NCBI GenBank assembly: GCA_946487895.1
Contig: CAMLUO010000002.1
Location: 1 to 64,000, forward strand
Direction of reading: 5' to 3'
Source of the DNA: an uncultured Clostridium sp.
Lineage (GTDB): Bacteria; Bacillota; Clostridia; TANB77; CAG-508
DNA length: 64,000 nucleotides
A program made the position numbers and the translations under genes. Below are positions 46,873 to 59,015 of this stretch, in pieces. Under the pieces are notes generated by a model. The model worked only from the letters and a program-made list of their open reading frames with translations. It was not told where the DNA came from and did no database searches. How positions within the stretch are numbered: the stretch's first letter is position 1; each line of letters begins with the position of its first letter.

Positions 46873-47604
46873 TTAATCTTTCGCTAGTGTAAATACATCT
46901 ATTTTTTTAGGTTTTGCTTTTTGCAAAACTTTACAACATTCATTTGCTGTGCTTCCAGTTGTATATATATCATCAATTAATAATATTTTCTTATCAATTA
47001 GTTTTTCTTCATTCCTTAAAATATATACACCTTGTATATTTTTTTGTCTCTGTTCTTTATTTAATTTACTTTGTTCAATAATATTTTTATTTTTTATAAG
47101 ACAATCTGTAACACATTCACATTTAAGTTTTTGTATATTGTCCTTTTGAGTGATTAAAATTCCATTTAACATATGATTTGAACTTATTTCAATAATTTGC
47201 TTTACTATATCATTAGCTAACAATTCACTTTGATTATAGCCTCTTTCATTCATTCTTTCCGAACTTACTGGAACTGGAATTATTGTATCATAAGATTTCA
47301 AAATTTTAAAGAATTTTTCATTTTTTAACAAAAAATTTACAAAGGTTTTATATAGAAATGATTTTTCGTTAAATTTGTAATTTAGAATTAACTTCCTTAT
47401 TATCCCTTCATATTTGAAAATATATAAATGATTTTCGAAAAAATATTCTTGATTATCAACTTGATCTATTTCAAATTTTGCTTCTGCCTCTAGCATCTTT
47501 TGACATTTTTTGCATAAAAAATCCTGATTAAACTTTCCACAAATTCCACACACTGGTGGATAAACTAAATCTAAAATTCTATCATAAAAATTTTTAACAC
47601 TCAC
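46873..47604 (-). CDS. comFC: ComF-type amidophosphoribosyltransferase-like protein
   Basis: The protein has 243 residues and starts at GTG. It has an N-terminal zinc ribbon (CGICGKFNQDFLCKKC), then a PRTase fold with IIPVPVSSERMNERGYNQSELL and LLIDDIYTTGSTANEC (PRPP loop). ComFC supports DNA uptake in competent bacteria, and the cluster also holds recD2; dprA lies at 33 kb. A competence-type DNA processing role is plausible, but no ComEC or pilus genes are visible. Confidence 0.92.
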   Translation of the reverse strand: MSVKNFYDRILDLVYPPVCGICGKFNQDFLCKKCQKMLEAEAKFEIDQVDNQEYFFENHLYIFKYEGIIRKLILNYKFNEKSFLYKTFVNFLLKNEKFFKILKSYDTIIPVPVSSERMNERGYNQSELLANDIVKQIIEISSNHMLNGILITQKDNIQKLKCECVTDCLIKNKNIIEQSKLNKEQRQKNIQGVYILRNEEKLIDKKILLIDDIYTTGSTANECCKVLQKAKPKKIDVFTLAKD

Positions 47605-47615
47605 CTTCTTCCTAT

Positions 47616-47652
47616 AACAGGGATTTTTAGGACCGTCCCCTAAATCCCTGTT
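47616..47652. repeat. GGGGACGGTCC hairpin repeat
   Basis: AACAGGGATTT (47616-47626) and AAATCCCTGTT (47642-47652) form a perfect 11-bp stem. The loop reads AGGGGACGGTCCTAA on the minus strand. The recD2 stop (47640-47642) and last codons (RTGI) lie inside. Confidence 0.75.
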
Positions 47653-49888
47653 CTCATTTTATATTCTAAACCTGTATTTCTTTTTTTGCTATCCACATTT
47701 TGTATCATAAACTCAACCACTTTTTCCATACCAACAATTATCAACAGTTTCTTTGCTCTAGTTATTCCAGTATAAAGCAAATTTCTAGTTAACAACATAG
47801 GAGCAGTTGGTGGTATAACCATAATTACAACGTCAAACTCGCTTCCGTTGAGCTTTATGTATCGTGATAGCATAACTATGTTCTATTTGGTCTAATTCAG
47901 AAAACTCATACCAAGCCACTTTATCATCATCAAAATGTACTTCAACTTGCTTTTCTTTTTCATCTATTTTAGTAATTGTTCCTATCTCTCCATTAAATAC
48001 TCCGCTTCCCATTTCTAACTTATCATTTTTTTCTTTTTCCCAATACATATCATAATTATTCTTTATTTGCATTATTCTGTCACCAGCTCTATATATAGCA
48101 CCCATACTTGATTTTTCTACTCTATTATCATCATTTGGATTTAACTGTTGTTGTAATGCTCTATTTAGTTCTTTTGTTCCCAACATACCTTTTTTAGTTG
48201 GTGAAAGTACTTGAATATTTTGAAAAAAATCATAATTCCCATAGTTCTTTAATCTTCCTGTACATAAAGAAATAACTTGTGCAAGCATTTTTTCTTGCGA
48301 TGTTTCTTTTATAAAGAAAAAGTCTTGTTTTCTCTCTTCTTCAATCTCTTCTGATTCTTTTTGTACAAAAGGTTCTCCATGATTTACTTGGTGTGCATTT
48401 AGTATTATTTTGCTTTTTGCAGCTTGTCTAAATATTTTGTCTAAATGAATTGTTGTTACTTGTTCTGAATGTATTAAATCTTTTAACACACTTCCTGGAC
48501 CAACAGATTGTAGTTGGTCTTCATCTCCAACTAATATTAATTTTGTTCCTTGATATATACATTTCAACAGATAATTCATCAAAAACATGTCTACCATAGA
48601 CATTTCATCAACTATTATGATATCTGCATCTATTGGTGCTCCTTCATAATCTCCTGCATTTTTATATAAACTATCTTCATCTATTTTTCCTATTTCTAAA
48701 AGTCTATGCAAAGTAGATGCTTCTCTATCAGTTGTCTCTGTCATCCTTTTTGCAGCTCTTCCGTGTAGGTGCTGCCAAAACCACCTTTTTACCTTTTTCT
48801 TCATAAATGTCTATAATTGTTTTTATAATCGTAGTTTTTCCTGTTCCTGGTCCTCCTGTTATTATTACAACATTATTTTCATTTACTAATTTTACTGCCT
48901 CTTTTTGTTTATCTGATAGTTCAATACTTGATTCTTTTTCAACTTTCTTAATTTCTTTTTCTATTGATGCAACTTTTTTCATATTTTTTGCTTTTTGAAG
49001 TCTTTTTATTCTAAATGCAATTTCTTCTTCTGCATTATAATATGAAGCTAAATACACATATTCTTGTTCTTCGTCAGTTTCCACATTAGTTCTTTCTTCT
49101 AATACAATTTCATTATTTACACTTAAAGAAATCAAATTGTCTTCAATATTTTCAGTCGTTACATCTAAAAGTGAAATCACAAATTCAATTAAATTTTCTT
49201 TCAAAACACAACTATGACCATTATTTGTATTTCTAATTAACCCATATTTTATACCACTTTTTACTCTTTTTTCATTATCATAACTAATTCCTAAATCTAA
49301 AGCCATTTTATCAATTTGTTTAAAGTCCACACCACGTGCTATATCAATTAATATATATGGATCTTTTTCTATTTGCTCTATTGCATTTACACCTAATAAA
49401 TCATAGACTTTTTTTGCATTTTCTGCACCAATTCCAAATCTTTCTAAAAAACCTACTATTTGCCAAACTTCCCAATTTTGAACAAAGTCTTCAGCCATCT
49501 CTTTTGCTTTATTTTCTGAAATCCCTCTAATTTCTGCTAATCTGCTTGGTTCATGTTTAAAGACATAGATTGTTTCATCTCCAAATTTTCTGACAATTCT
49601 CTTTGCTAATTGTTCACCTATCCCTTTAACATTTCCATTTGCTAAGTATTTTTCTATCGCTTTTGCAGTTTTTGGCATAAGTTTTTCAAATGTATCTATT
49701 TTAAATTGCCTTCCATAATCTTTATGTTCGACAAATTTTCCAAAAAGTTTTAGGCTATCTCCTTCATGAATAAAAGGAAGATAACCAACTACTGTTGTTT
49801 CTTCTTCTTCAGTTTCAAATTCAGCTATTGTATAACCATTTACATCATTTTGATATATTATTGTTCCTATTTCTCCAATAATTTCCAT
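47640..49888 (-). CDS. recD2: RecD2-type 5'-3' DNA helicase, frame interrupted twice by CGGA sites
   Basis: The reading needs two single-base skips. Part 1 (from 49888): OB/HhH region (IRGISENKAKEMAEDFVQ), Walker A TGGPGTGKTTIIKTI and VVLAAPT, then a CGG at 48763-48761. Part 2: GRAAKRMTETTDREASTLHR, DEMSMVDMFLM, VGDEDQLQSVGPGS, then HKAQ and CGG at 47847-47845. Part 3: GSEFDVVIMVIPPTAPML and LLYTGITRAKKLLIIVG. With both C bases skipped the protein has 748 residues, a normal RecD2 length, and every helicase motif. It unwinds DNA 5' to 3' in repair. Confidence 0.9.
47845..47847 (-). other. +1 frameshift / CGGA site 2 in recD2
   Basis: The coding strand reads GCT CAA C GGA AGC GAG. The zero frame gives CGG AAG CGA GTT TGA. 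Skipping C restores the HKAQGSEFD motif (motif V region). Confidence 0.85.
48761..48763 (-). other. +1 frameshift / CGGA site 1 in recD2
   Basis: The coding strand reads CCT ACA C GGA AGA GCT. The zero frame stops at the twelfth codon from CGG. Skipping C restores APTGRAAKRM (motif Ia). Confidence 0.85.
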
Positions 49889-50018
49889 TTATTTCTCATT
49901 CCTTTTTAACGTTATACAGTTTATCATAAAACTTGCATCATTTCAAGTTGCATTTTATTCTTGTATTTGATAGTATGTTAAATTTCACAAATTATTAATT
50001 TAAAATTTTAACTATTTT

Positions 50019-50068
50019 AGATAATAAAAAATTGGTTTTCCTTTTTGAATGGATATTAACCAATTTTT
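50019..50068 (-). terminator. Terminator after the Rpn-like gene
   Basis: AAAAATTGGTT (50026-50036) pairs with AACCAATTTTT (50058-50068). On the minus strand TTTTATTATC follows. The rest of 49889-50081 shows only AT-rich sequence. Confidence 0.75.
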
Positions 50069-50081
50069 ATATTTATATGAA

Positions 50082-51113
50082 TTACATAAATTGTTCTTTT
50101 TTAAGTCCCGTTATTTTTTCTACAACATCTACACTGACATTTTCTTTAATAAAACCTTTTGCCATATTAATTAATTCTTTTAACTGCATTTTTTTCATTT
50201 CTTCTTTTCCCTGTTTTCTTCCTTCTCTCCTCCCTTCTTCCTTTGCTTTCTCAAAATCTCTTCTTATTACCATCTGTGCATGTAACATAGCTTCTTCACC
50301 TTCCCTTTCTATTAATATTTCTTCAATTTTTTCTATCTCTTCTTTAGTTAGTTTATCACTCAACAAATATTTAATTTCTTTTGCAAATTCCTGTCTATCA
50401 TCTTTATCTTTAATATGTTTCGACATTTGTTTTACAACTTCAATTATATCTTCTGTATTATTTTTTCTCTCGATAACCGACATTCTTGCAATTGCTGTTC
50501 CATCTTCTATAGCTTCTTGTTCATTTCGTATATCTATTAAGTTATATCCGGTTATTACATCTATTCCTTTTAAATGTTCAAATTCTACTTGCACTTCTTC
50601 TAATTTTTCTTTTGCTGTCCATTTTGCTTGTCCCGTATAAATTACCAAAGGTATTACTTTTGGAATTCCGACTTTTTCAATGCTTTCATTTATATTTTTC
50701 ATTCTTGTCCTAATTATTTCTAAACTATATTCCAAAATCCTATATGGCATTAATTTATCTACTCTTGTTTGATGTTCCACTAAAAAGAAAATTTCTTTAC
50801 CTTTTAATTTATATACTATATCCGCCTCCTTTTCTTCATATATATTAGTTAAAAATTTTGTATCATATTTTTCTATCATATCCTCTGTTATTTGCTCTTT
50901 TGGTTCAACATATCTATTTATTAATTTCACTACTTCTTTATTGCTATTTAGTATATCTCTAAATAATTTATCATGTTTATGATGTTGCCTTATTTTTATG
51001 TTATTAGCTTTCTCTAGATTATATTTTTGGCTATTATCACTTAATTTATTATCTCTTTTTTTTAAAACATACGGATATAATTTAAAATAATCATATAATG
51101 TATATACTATCAT
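50082..51113 (-). CDS. Rpn-family PD-(D/E)XK nuclease (YhgA/transposase_31-like)
   Basis: The 343-residue protein has the Rpn core: KHDKLFRDILNSNKEVVKLI, then EADIVYKLKGKEIFFLVEHQ (D...E-x-Q catalytic pattern) and PLVIYTGQAKW. A helical charged tail follows (KAKEEGRREGRKQGKEEMKK). Rpn proteins cleave DNA and promote RecA-independent recombination; several are spread by horizontal transfer and were misnamed transposases. It is a single gene with its own terminator. Confidence 0.85.
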   Translation of the reverse strand: MIVYTLYDYFKLYPYVLKKRDNKLSDNSQKYNLEKANNIKIRQHHKHDKLFRDILNSNKEVVKLINRYVEPKEQITEDMIEKYDTKFLTNIYEEKEADIVYKLKGKEIFFLVEHQTRVDKLMPYRILEYSLEIIRTRMKNINESIEKVGIPKVIPLVIYTGQAKWTAKEKLEEVQVEFEHLKGIDVITGYNLIDIRNEQEAIEDGTAIARMSVIERKNNTEDIIEVVKQMSKHIKDKDDRQEFAKEIKYLLSDKLTKEEIEKIEEILIEREGEEAMLHAQMVIRRDFEKAKEEGRREGRKQGKEEMKKMQLKELINMAKGFIKENVSVDVVEKITGLKKEQFM

Positions 51114-51338
51114 TTTCTTGCTCCTTTCATTATATATTTATAGTACTGCAAAAGCAATATTTATTTTATAGTAAATTTATTGATTCTAATCTATTTTCTA
51201 CTACTTTTCGCTCTTTTCCTTTATAATTTTCAACTTTTTATTTTTTTTTTTTGGAAATTAGTGATCAAAAATTTTGAAATAAATTTATATTGTACAATAT
51301 ATCATCAATTTCTCTTATACCATATTTTTCCAATTGTG

Positions 51339-51722
51339 TCAAGTGTTTTTTTGGATTTTATGTAATTCATTATTCACATCATCAATATTATCTATAATAT
51401 CTTTACATTCTCTCCAATTCAAGACTTTTAAACAATCATATTCTTTTGAAAGTTTTTTTGCAATCTCTTTTGTTTTATCTGTTGATTTTAAATCTGCTAC
51501 TATTATATTTTTCAAATAATCTTCTTTCCCATATAAAATTTTAAATAAAATCGAACGTAAAAATCCTTCTATTTTTTCTTCCTGATTTTTCACTGCTATT
51601 ATTATGTATATACCATCTGATTGCATTTTTGTATATGTAGTTATATATATAATTGTTTTTATAATTTCAAATAAACCATAAAGGGCTAATGTCCAAAATA
51701 TGGTATTTAATATAAATTCCAT
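51339..51722 (-). CDS. Short membrane-anchored glycosyltransferase-like protein
   Basis: The 127-residue protein has an N-terminal hydrophobic helix (residues 5-28) then IYIIIAVKNQEEKIEGFLRS and NIIVADLKSTDKTKEIAKKL, which resemble the start of a GT2 fold (first strands and the D-S-DKT loop). The rest of a GT2 domain, including DxD and the acceptor half, is absent. Clostridial genomes contain similar stand-alone short proteins, so it may be complete. Function unknown. 51123-51338 is AT-rich without a gene. Confidence 0.6.
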   Translation of the reverse strand: MEFILNTIFWTLALYGLFEIIKTIIYITTYTKMQSDGIYIIIAVKNQEEKIEGFLRSILFKILYGKEDYLKNIIVADLKSTDKTKEIAKKLSKEYDCLKVLNWRECKDIIDNIDDVNNELHKIQKNT

Positions 51723-51770
51723 ATCATTTGCCTCCTATGGTTTATTTTATGATTTTTATTCAATTTTTGT

Positions 51771-51805
51771 TACAAGGGATTTTTAGGACCGTCCCCAAAT
51801 CCCGG

Positions 51806-51807
<2 letters not shown>
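51771..51807. repeat. GGGGACGGTCC hairpin repeat
   Basis: GGGATTT pairs with AAATCCC around a loop reading GGGGACGGTCCTAAA on the minus strand. The right arm touches the obgE stop codon (51806-51808). It is a weaker-armed copy of the elements at 47616 and 58978. Confidence 0.7.
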
Positions 51808-54150
<2,343 letters not shown>

Positions 54151-54180
54151 TTTTCTCCTATCAAATTACATTATAACACT

Positions 54181-54235
54181 AATGTGTCCCAATATAGACA
54201 AAATGTCGCATGAGAAACGTCCCCACTGAGACATT
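54181..54235. repeat. GGGGACGTTTC hairpin repeat
   Basis: On the minus strand AATGTCTCA, a loop GTGGGGACGTTTCTCA and TGCGACATT form the stem (one mismatch), then TTGTC and TTGGGACACATT. It starts at the trpS stop codon (54234-54236). Confidence 0.75.
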
Positions 54236-55251
54236 ACTCAAAATAGTCTAGCTTCATAGCTTGTTTTACCTTTTTCATTGTTTCTTTTGCTGTTTTTCTT
54301 GCTTTTTCAGTTCCTTGTTTTAATATTTCATCTACTATTTCTGGATGTGCTTCATAATATGCCCTTTTTTCTCTTATTGGTTTTAAATATTCAATGATAT
54401 TTTTTGCTAATTGTTTTTTACATGCTACACAGCCTCTTTTTCCTGCTTTACATTCTGAGCATACTGTATCAACTTCTTCTTTGCTTGAAAATAGTTTATG
54501 ATAATAGTATGCCATACATATATCAGGGTTTCCTAAATCATCTTTTTTTATTCTATTAGGGTCTGTTACTGCACTCATTACTTTTTTTGTTATTTCTTCT
54601 TCACTATCTGATAAATAGATTGCATTTCCGAAGTGATTTTCCCATTTTTTCATTTCCATCTAAGCCTTTTATTCTTTTTCCATCAGATAATACTATTTTT
54701 GGTTCTTTTAATACTTCACCATATATATTGTTAAATTTTCTGACTATTTCTCTACATTGCTCAATTAAAGGCTCTTGGTCTTCTCCTGCTGGTACTAATT
54801 CACCTTCAAATGTTGTTATATCTGCTGCTTGACTTACAGGATAGCCTAAAAATCCATATGTTACACTTTCCCCAAATAGTTCTTTCTTTTGTGCTATTTC
54901 TGTTTTTACTGTTGGATTTCTTTCTAGTCTTGCTATTGTAACTAAATTTGAATAATATACTGTTAGTTCTGCTGTTTCTGGTATCATTGATTGGATATAT
55001 ATTGTTGTTTTTTCTGGGTCTATCCCACATGATAAATAGTCCATTGCAAGTTCTCTAACATTTTTTCTTACTTTTTCTGGATTATTAAAATTGTCTGTTA
55101 ATGCTTGAACATCTGCAATTAGTATGTACATATCATATTCTCCAGAGTTTTGCATTTCTACTCTTTTTTTCAAAGAACCAAAATAGTGTCCTATATGTAA
55201 TTTTCCTGTTGGCCTATCTCCTGTTAGTATTCTTTTTTTATTTTCGCTCAA
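54234..55251 (-). CDS. trpS: Tryptophanyl-tRNA synthetase, frame interrupted by one C (CGGA site)
   Basis: The start is TTG at 55251, eight bases after AGGAGAT; no in-frame ATG is better placed. The first part has [17 protein letters not shown] (HIGH) and [19 protein letters not shown] (in place of KMSKS) is followed by CGG at 54630-54628 and the frame ends eight codons later. Skipping the C gives [18 protein letters not shown] and onward to KLDYFE: 338 residues, as in the family. No T-box is seen in the short upstream gap. Confidence 0.9.
54628..54630 (-). other. +1 frameshift / CGGA site in trpS
   Basis: The coding strand reads TCA CTT C GGA AAT GCA. The zero frame gives CGG AAA TGC AAT CTA TTT ATC AGA TAG. 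Skipping C restores KSLGNAIYL directly after the KMSKS loop. Confidence 0.85.
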
Positions 55252-55292
55252 GCTCTATCATCTCCTATCTACTAATATTGTTCTTTCAAAAC

Positions 55293-56393
55293 TTATCTTT
55301 CTTCTTCCTGATTTGCTTTATGAATTTCCTCCATTTTCTTCTTTCTTTCTTCTTTTATTTTCTGTAATGCTTTTACATTTTCTCCTTGTTTAGTCAACAA
55401 TTCTATTTCCTCTCTTACTGAATCATCTATATGTCCTCTATTCTTTAATCTAGCAATTCTTGTATGCAGCCAAATTCTATAATACTTCATTTTATCTGAT
55501 TTTTCTAAATTGTTTAAATAGTTCAATATGTCATATACATTTTCTGTCCAATGTCTTATTATATATGGTTGTACATTATCCGGATTTGAACCTTCTGGAA
55601 AATGTGCATATCTTAATTTTTCCCTTGCCGAATAAAGAATACGATTATCTTCTATTCTAATTTTTTTAGTATTAAAATACTTTTCCCCTACTTGTCTTTT
55701 TATTCTTCCATCTCCAGTTTGTTTTTTTATTATATCTTTTAGTTGCTCATCTATCAATCCTTTTAATTGTTCTCTGTTTTCTGGATCTATTTCTAAATTT
55801 TCCAATATTGCTACAATGTTATCATAACCTACAGAGAAACTGCTTTCTAGCTTTTTTTGATATAATTTATTTTCTTTTTGTGCCAAACGCTCTACTTCTT
55901 TTTCTTCTTTAGTTCTTTTTAGTCTTTCATACCATTTTTCGCCATCTTCATCATATCTTTGAGGATTTTGACTTCTTTCTTGATTTGAAATAAACATATA
56001 ATCATCATTTGAATTTTCTAATTGTTTTAGTTTATTTCTTATTTGCATTTCAATATTATTTTTCAAGTCTCTTTCATTTTCTAAGTGATAATAATGTGGA
56101 ACTTTATCTCTATCATTCAAATCAACAAATCTATAAAACTGCAAGTATATGTCTGTTGCCCTTTCTACTGTCCTTTCTAATTCACTTTTATTTCTTATGA
56201 CTTTATTATAATTTGTTTTTTGTATTCTTGCAATTTCACTATTATGTGAGAAAAATATTATTCCTTCTAACAACTCATCTCTACCCTCTATACCATGACA
56301 AAAATATTCATCATAAACTTTCTCTGGATCTTTATATATCCTATAGTTTCTTTGTTTTGATTTATTTTTTCCATCCTCTAATATTTCGTACAT
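55293..56393 (-). CDS. Charged helical hypothetical protein
   Basis: The 366-residue protein is rich in E, K, R and N, and mostly helical, with RIYKDPEKVYDEYFCHGIEG near the N terminus and a coiled-coil tail (VKALQKIKEERKKKMEEIHK). No signal peptide, membrane segment or enzyme motif is evident. I do not recognise it. It lies upstream of trpS on the same strand and may belong with the lineage-specific proteins at 53092 and 37567. Confidence 0.65.
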   Translation of the reverse strand: MYEILEDGKNKSKQRNYRIYKDPEKVYDEYFCHGIEGRDELLEGIIFFSHNSEIARIQKTNYNKVIRNKSELERTVERATDIYLQFYRFVDLNDRDKVPHYYHLENERDLKNNIEMQIRNKLKQLENSNDDYMFISNQERSQNPQRYDEDGEKWYERLKRTKEEKEVERLAQKENKLYQKKLESSFSVGYDNIVAILENLEIDPENREQLKGLIDEQLKDIIKKQTGDGRIKRQVGEKYFNTKKIRIEDNRILYSAREKLRYAHFPEGSNPDNVQPYIIRHWTENVYDILNYLNNLEKSDKMKYYRIWLHTRIARLKNRGHIDDSVREEIELLTKQGENVKALQKIKEERKKKMEEIHKANQEEER

Positions 56394-56473
56394 CCTTTTA
56401 TCTCCATTCGTTCTTTACTAGCTTTTTCTATTAAATTTAATTACAAAAACTTTCATATTACATTTGTATATTT

Positions 56474-57418
56474 TTAATTTTTATCAAAATTAATCTTTTT
56501 ATCAACTATATACTGTGGTCTTCCTTTTGACTCATCATAGATTCTACCTATGTATTCAGAAATAATCCACAATGAAAGTAATTGAACACCTGCAAAAAAT
56601 GTCACTGCTACAATTATTGATGTCCAGCCTGCTGAAAGTTGGTTTAGTTTAAATATATATGATATTAATGCATAAATCAATAAAATTATTGAAATTATTA
56701 TAGAAACTATACCTAATGCACCAACTAATTTTAGTGGTTTTGTTGAAAAACTAATTATTCCATCTGATGCAAGCTTTAACATTTTTTTCAATGGATATTT
56801 TGTTTTTCCTGCATATCTTTCTTGTCTTTCATATTCATATGCTTCTTGTTTAAATCCAACCCAACTGAATAATCCTCTTAAAAATTTATTATGCTCTGGA
56901 AGTGAATTTATTACATCTACAACTTTTCTATCAACTAATCTAAAATCACCTGTATCTTTTGGAATTTCAACATCTGATAATGCATTTAGTGTTTTATAAA
57001 ACATCTTTGCAGTTAATAATTTAAAAGCAGATTCACCTTTTCTTGTTTTTCTTTTTCCATATATTACTTCATTTCCTTGCTCCCATAATTCAAGCATCTG
57101 TGGTATCAATTCTGGTGGATCTTGTAAGTCTGCATCTATTATTACTATTGCATCTCCTGATACTTCTTTTAGACCTGCTGTTACTGCTGCTTGATGTCCA
57201 AAGTTTCTTGAAAATGATATTATTTTTGCTCTTTTATCATCTTTTGCAATATCTTTCAATATTTCTAAAGTCTTGTCTTTACTTCCATCATTAACAAATA
57301 TGATTTCATAATCATATTTTTCTTCTAAATTTTTTAATACATTACTTACTTTTTCATAGCACTCTTTTGCTACTTCTTCTTCATAATACATTGGTATAAC
57401 TACTGATACTGTTTTCAT
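56474..57418 (-). CDS. Polyprenyl-phosphate glycosyltransferase (GtrB/DPM1-like GT2)
   Basis: The 314-residue protein has the GT2 domain SVVIPMYYEEEVAKECYEKV, IIFVNDGSKDKTLEILK, IVIIDADLQDPPELIP (DxD) and two C-terminal membrane segments (about 230-300). It moves a sugar from a nucleotide donor to undecaprenyl phosphate on the cytoplasmic face. A GtrA-type flippase-like gene is next upstream, forming the usual GtrA/GtrB pair that feeds an outer-face glycosyltransferase. Confidence 0.92.
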   Translation of the reverse strand: MKTVSVVIPMYYEEEVAKECYEKVSNVLKNLEEKYDYEIIFVNDGSKDKTLEILKDIAKDDKRAKIISFSRNFGHQAAVTAGLKEVSGDAIVIIDADLQDPPELIPQMLELWEQGNEVIYGKRKTRKGESAFKLLTAKMFYKTLNALSDVEIPKDTGDFRLVDRKVVDVINSLPEHNKFLRGLFSWVGFKQEAYEYERQERYAGKTKYPLKKMLKLASDGIISFSTKPLKLVGALGIVSIIISIILLIYALISYIFKLNQLSAGWTSIIVAVTFFAGVQLLSLWIISEYIGRIYDESKGRPQYIVDKKINFDKN

Positions 57419-57455
57419 TTTTACTCTTATTCCCTCCTAAAGCACAAAATTGCAA

Positions 57456-57941
57456 TTATTTTCCAACGCTAGTTTTTCTAAATACAACAAACTTACTAAA
57501 TACATAATTAACTATAACAACCATAACCTGTGTTACAATTTTAGATACAATATCATTTATATGAAATACTTTTACCATTAAAGCAAAAGTTCCAACATCA
57601 CAAGTTATTCCTGAAACTATTCTTGCTAAAAAGAATGATGTACATTCTTTTAGCAATTCTTTTTTGGTTTCTGTTTTACTATCAAAAACAAATATTTTGT
57701 TTGTTGCATATGCAAATAAAACAGAAACAAACCAAGATAATCCGCTACCGATTACTTCATCTATTTTTAACACTCTAGCAAATATAAAGTAAGACACAAA
57801 ATTAACAATTGTTGCTAAAACCCCAAAAAACAAATAATTTACTATTTCCTTATAGTTTAGATATAATCCTTTTATTGTTTTCCAATTAATGTTTTTCATA
57901 TTAATATCTTTTAGAGTTACTTTTTCTATTTCTGAGTTCAT
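57456..57941 (-). CDS. GtrA-family membrane protein
   Basis: The 161-residue protein has four membrane segments and the GtrA pattern: NYLFFGVLATIVNFVSYFIF, then GSGLSWFVSVLFAYATNKIF and NYVFSKFVVFRK near the end. GtrA is thought to flip the lipid-linked sugar made by the neighbouring GT2 enzyme. It is 37 bases upstream of that gene and cotranscribed. Confidence 0.93.
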   Translation of the reverse strand: MNSEIEKVTLKDINMKNINWKTIKGLYLNYKEIVNYLFFGVLATIVNFVSYFIFARVLKIDEVIGSGLSWFVSVLFAYATNKIFVFDSKTETKKELLKECTSFFLARIVSGITCDVGTFALMVKVFHINDIVSKIVTQVMVVIVNYVFSKFVVFRKTSVGK

Positions 57942-57972
57942 TTAATTCATTCCTTTTCTTTCACGTCAGTTT

Positions 57973-58923
57973 TTATATTTTATCCATTCTATACATTTCT
58001 CCTAAAGGTTCTTCATTATGTATTCTTTTTATCGCTTCTGCAAATACTGGTGCGATTGATAAAACTTTAATTTTATCTATTTGTTTTTCTTTTGGAAGTG
58101 GTATTGTATTTGTAATAACTAATTCTTTGATTTCTGAATTTTTTATTCTTTCAATTGCTGGACCTGATAACACTCCATGTGTACATCCAGCATATATATT
58201 TTTTGCTCCAAATCTATTCAAAACTTTAACTGTTTCCATCATAGAACCTGCTGTATCAATCTCATCATCAAAAATTATTGCATTTTTATCTTTAACATCT
58301 CCGATAATTGTACTTGCAATTGCCCTATCATCATTTCCTTCTCTTCTTTTATCCACTAATGCTATTGGGCATTTGAAATATTCAGAATATTTATATGCCT
58401 TTTTTGAACTTCCTGCATCAGTTGCTACAATTACCATATTATCCAAATTTTTTTCTTTAAAATATGTTTCTAATAAATATTCTCCTGTTAATCTATCACA
58501 ATTAACATTAAAATATGCTTGTATTGCTGGATTGTGTAAATCACAAGTAATTACTCTAGTTGTTCCTGCTGCTTCTAAAATTTGTGCCATCAATTTTGCT
58601 GTAATAGGAACACGTGATTGATCTTTCTTATCAGATCTTGAATATGGAAAATATGGCAACACAACATTTATATTTTTTGCTGATGCTCTTTTTGCTGCAT
58701 CTATTGTTATCAACAATTCCATTATTCTTTCATTTACTGGAGGCTGTGTTGTTTGTATTATATATACATCTTTTTGCCTAACTGTTTCTAATATTTGTAC
58801 AAAATTATTATCATTTTTAAATTTCATATGATTTATTTTCCCTACTGCAATGCCTAAATAATCACATATTTCTTTCGTAAAATTTTCAGCTGTGGGACAA
58901 GCAAATATTTTTATATTTTTCAT
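57973..58923 (-). CDS. prs: Ribose-phosphate pyrophosphokinase, divergent
   Basis: The start at 58923 (MKNIKIFACPTAENF) follows GGAGGAGAT; upstream codons translate the repeat. The 316-residue protein has two PRTase folds with YFPYSRSDKKDQSRVPITAK (ATP loop), CDLHNPAIQAYFN, and IIFDDEIDTAGSM (PRPP loop). The usual early FSDGE motif reads FKNDN, so it is a diverged Prs. It makes PRPP from ribose 5-phosphate for nucleotides, NAD and other pathways. It lies within wall-polymer genes. Confidence 0.9.
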   Translation of the reverse strand: MKNIKIFACPTAENFTKEICDYLGIAVGKINHMKFKNDNNFVQILETVRQKDVYIIQTTQPPVNERIMELLITIDAAKRASAKNINVVLPYFPYSRSDKKDQSRVPITAKLMAQILEAAGTTRVITCDLHNPAIQAYFNVNCDRLTGEYLLETYFKEKNLDNMVIVATDAGSSKKAYKYSEYFKCPIALVDKRREGNDDRAIASTIIGDVKDKNAIIFDDEIDTAGSMMETVKVLNRFGAKNIYAGCTHGVLSGPAIERIKNSEIKELVITNTIPLPKEKQIDKIKVLSIAPVFAEAIKRIHNEEPLGEMYRMDKI

Positions 58924-58954
58924 ATTTATCTCCTCCATTTTACTTTTCAAATTC

Positions 58955-59015
58955 AAGGTCCGTCCCTTAATCCCTAAAAACAGGGATTTTAAGGACCGTC
59001 CCCTAATCCCTGTTT
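58955..59015. repeat. GGGGACGGTCC hairpin repeat, one and a half copies
   Basis: AAACAGGGATT (58978-58988) pairs with AATCCCTGTTT (59005-59015); the loop reads AGGGGACGGTCCTTA on the minus strand. A truncated second copy (AAGGTCCGTCCCTTAATCCC) lies at 58955-58974. The right end meets the permease stop codon. Confidence 0.75.

Noticed and set aside
50082..51113. Rpn-like gene as the transposase of the GGGAC repeats
   Set aside because: It is a PD-(D/E)XK nuclease type, not a Y1 tyrosine transposase, and the repeats do not flank it on both sides.
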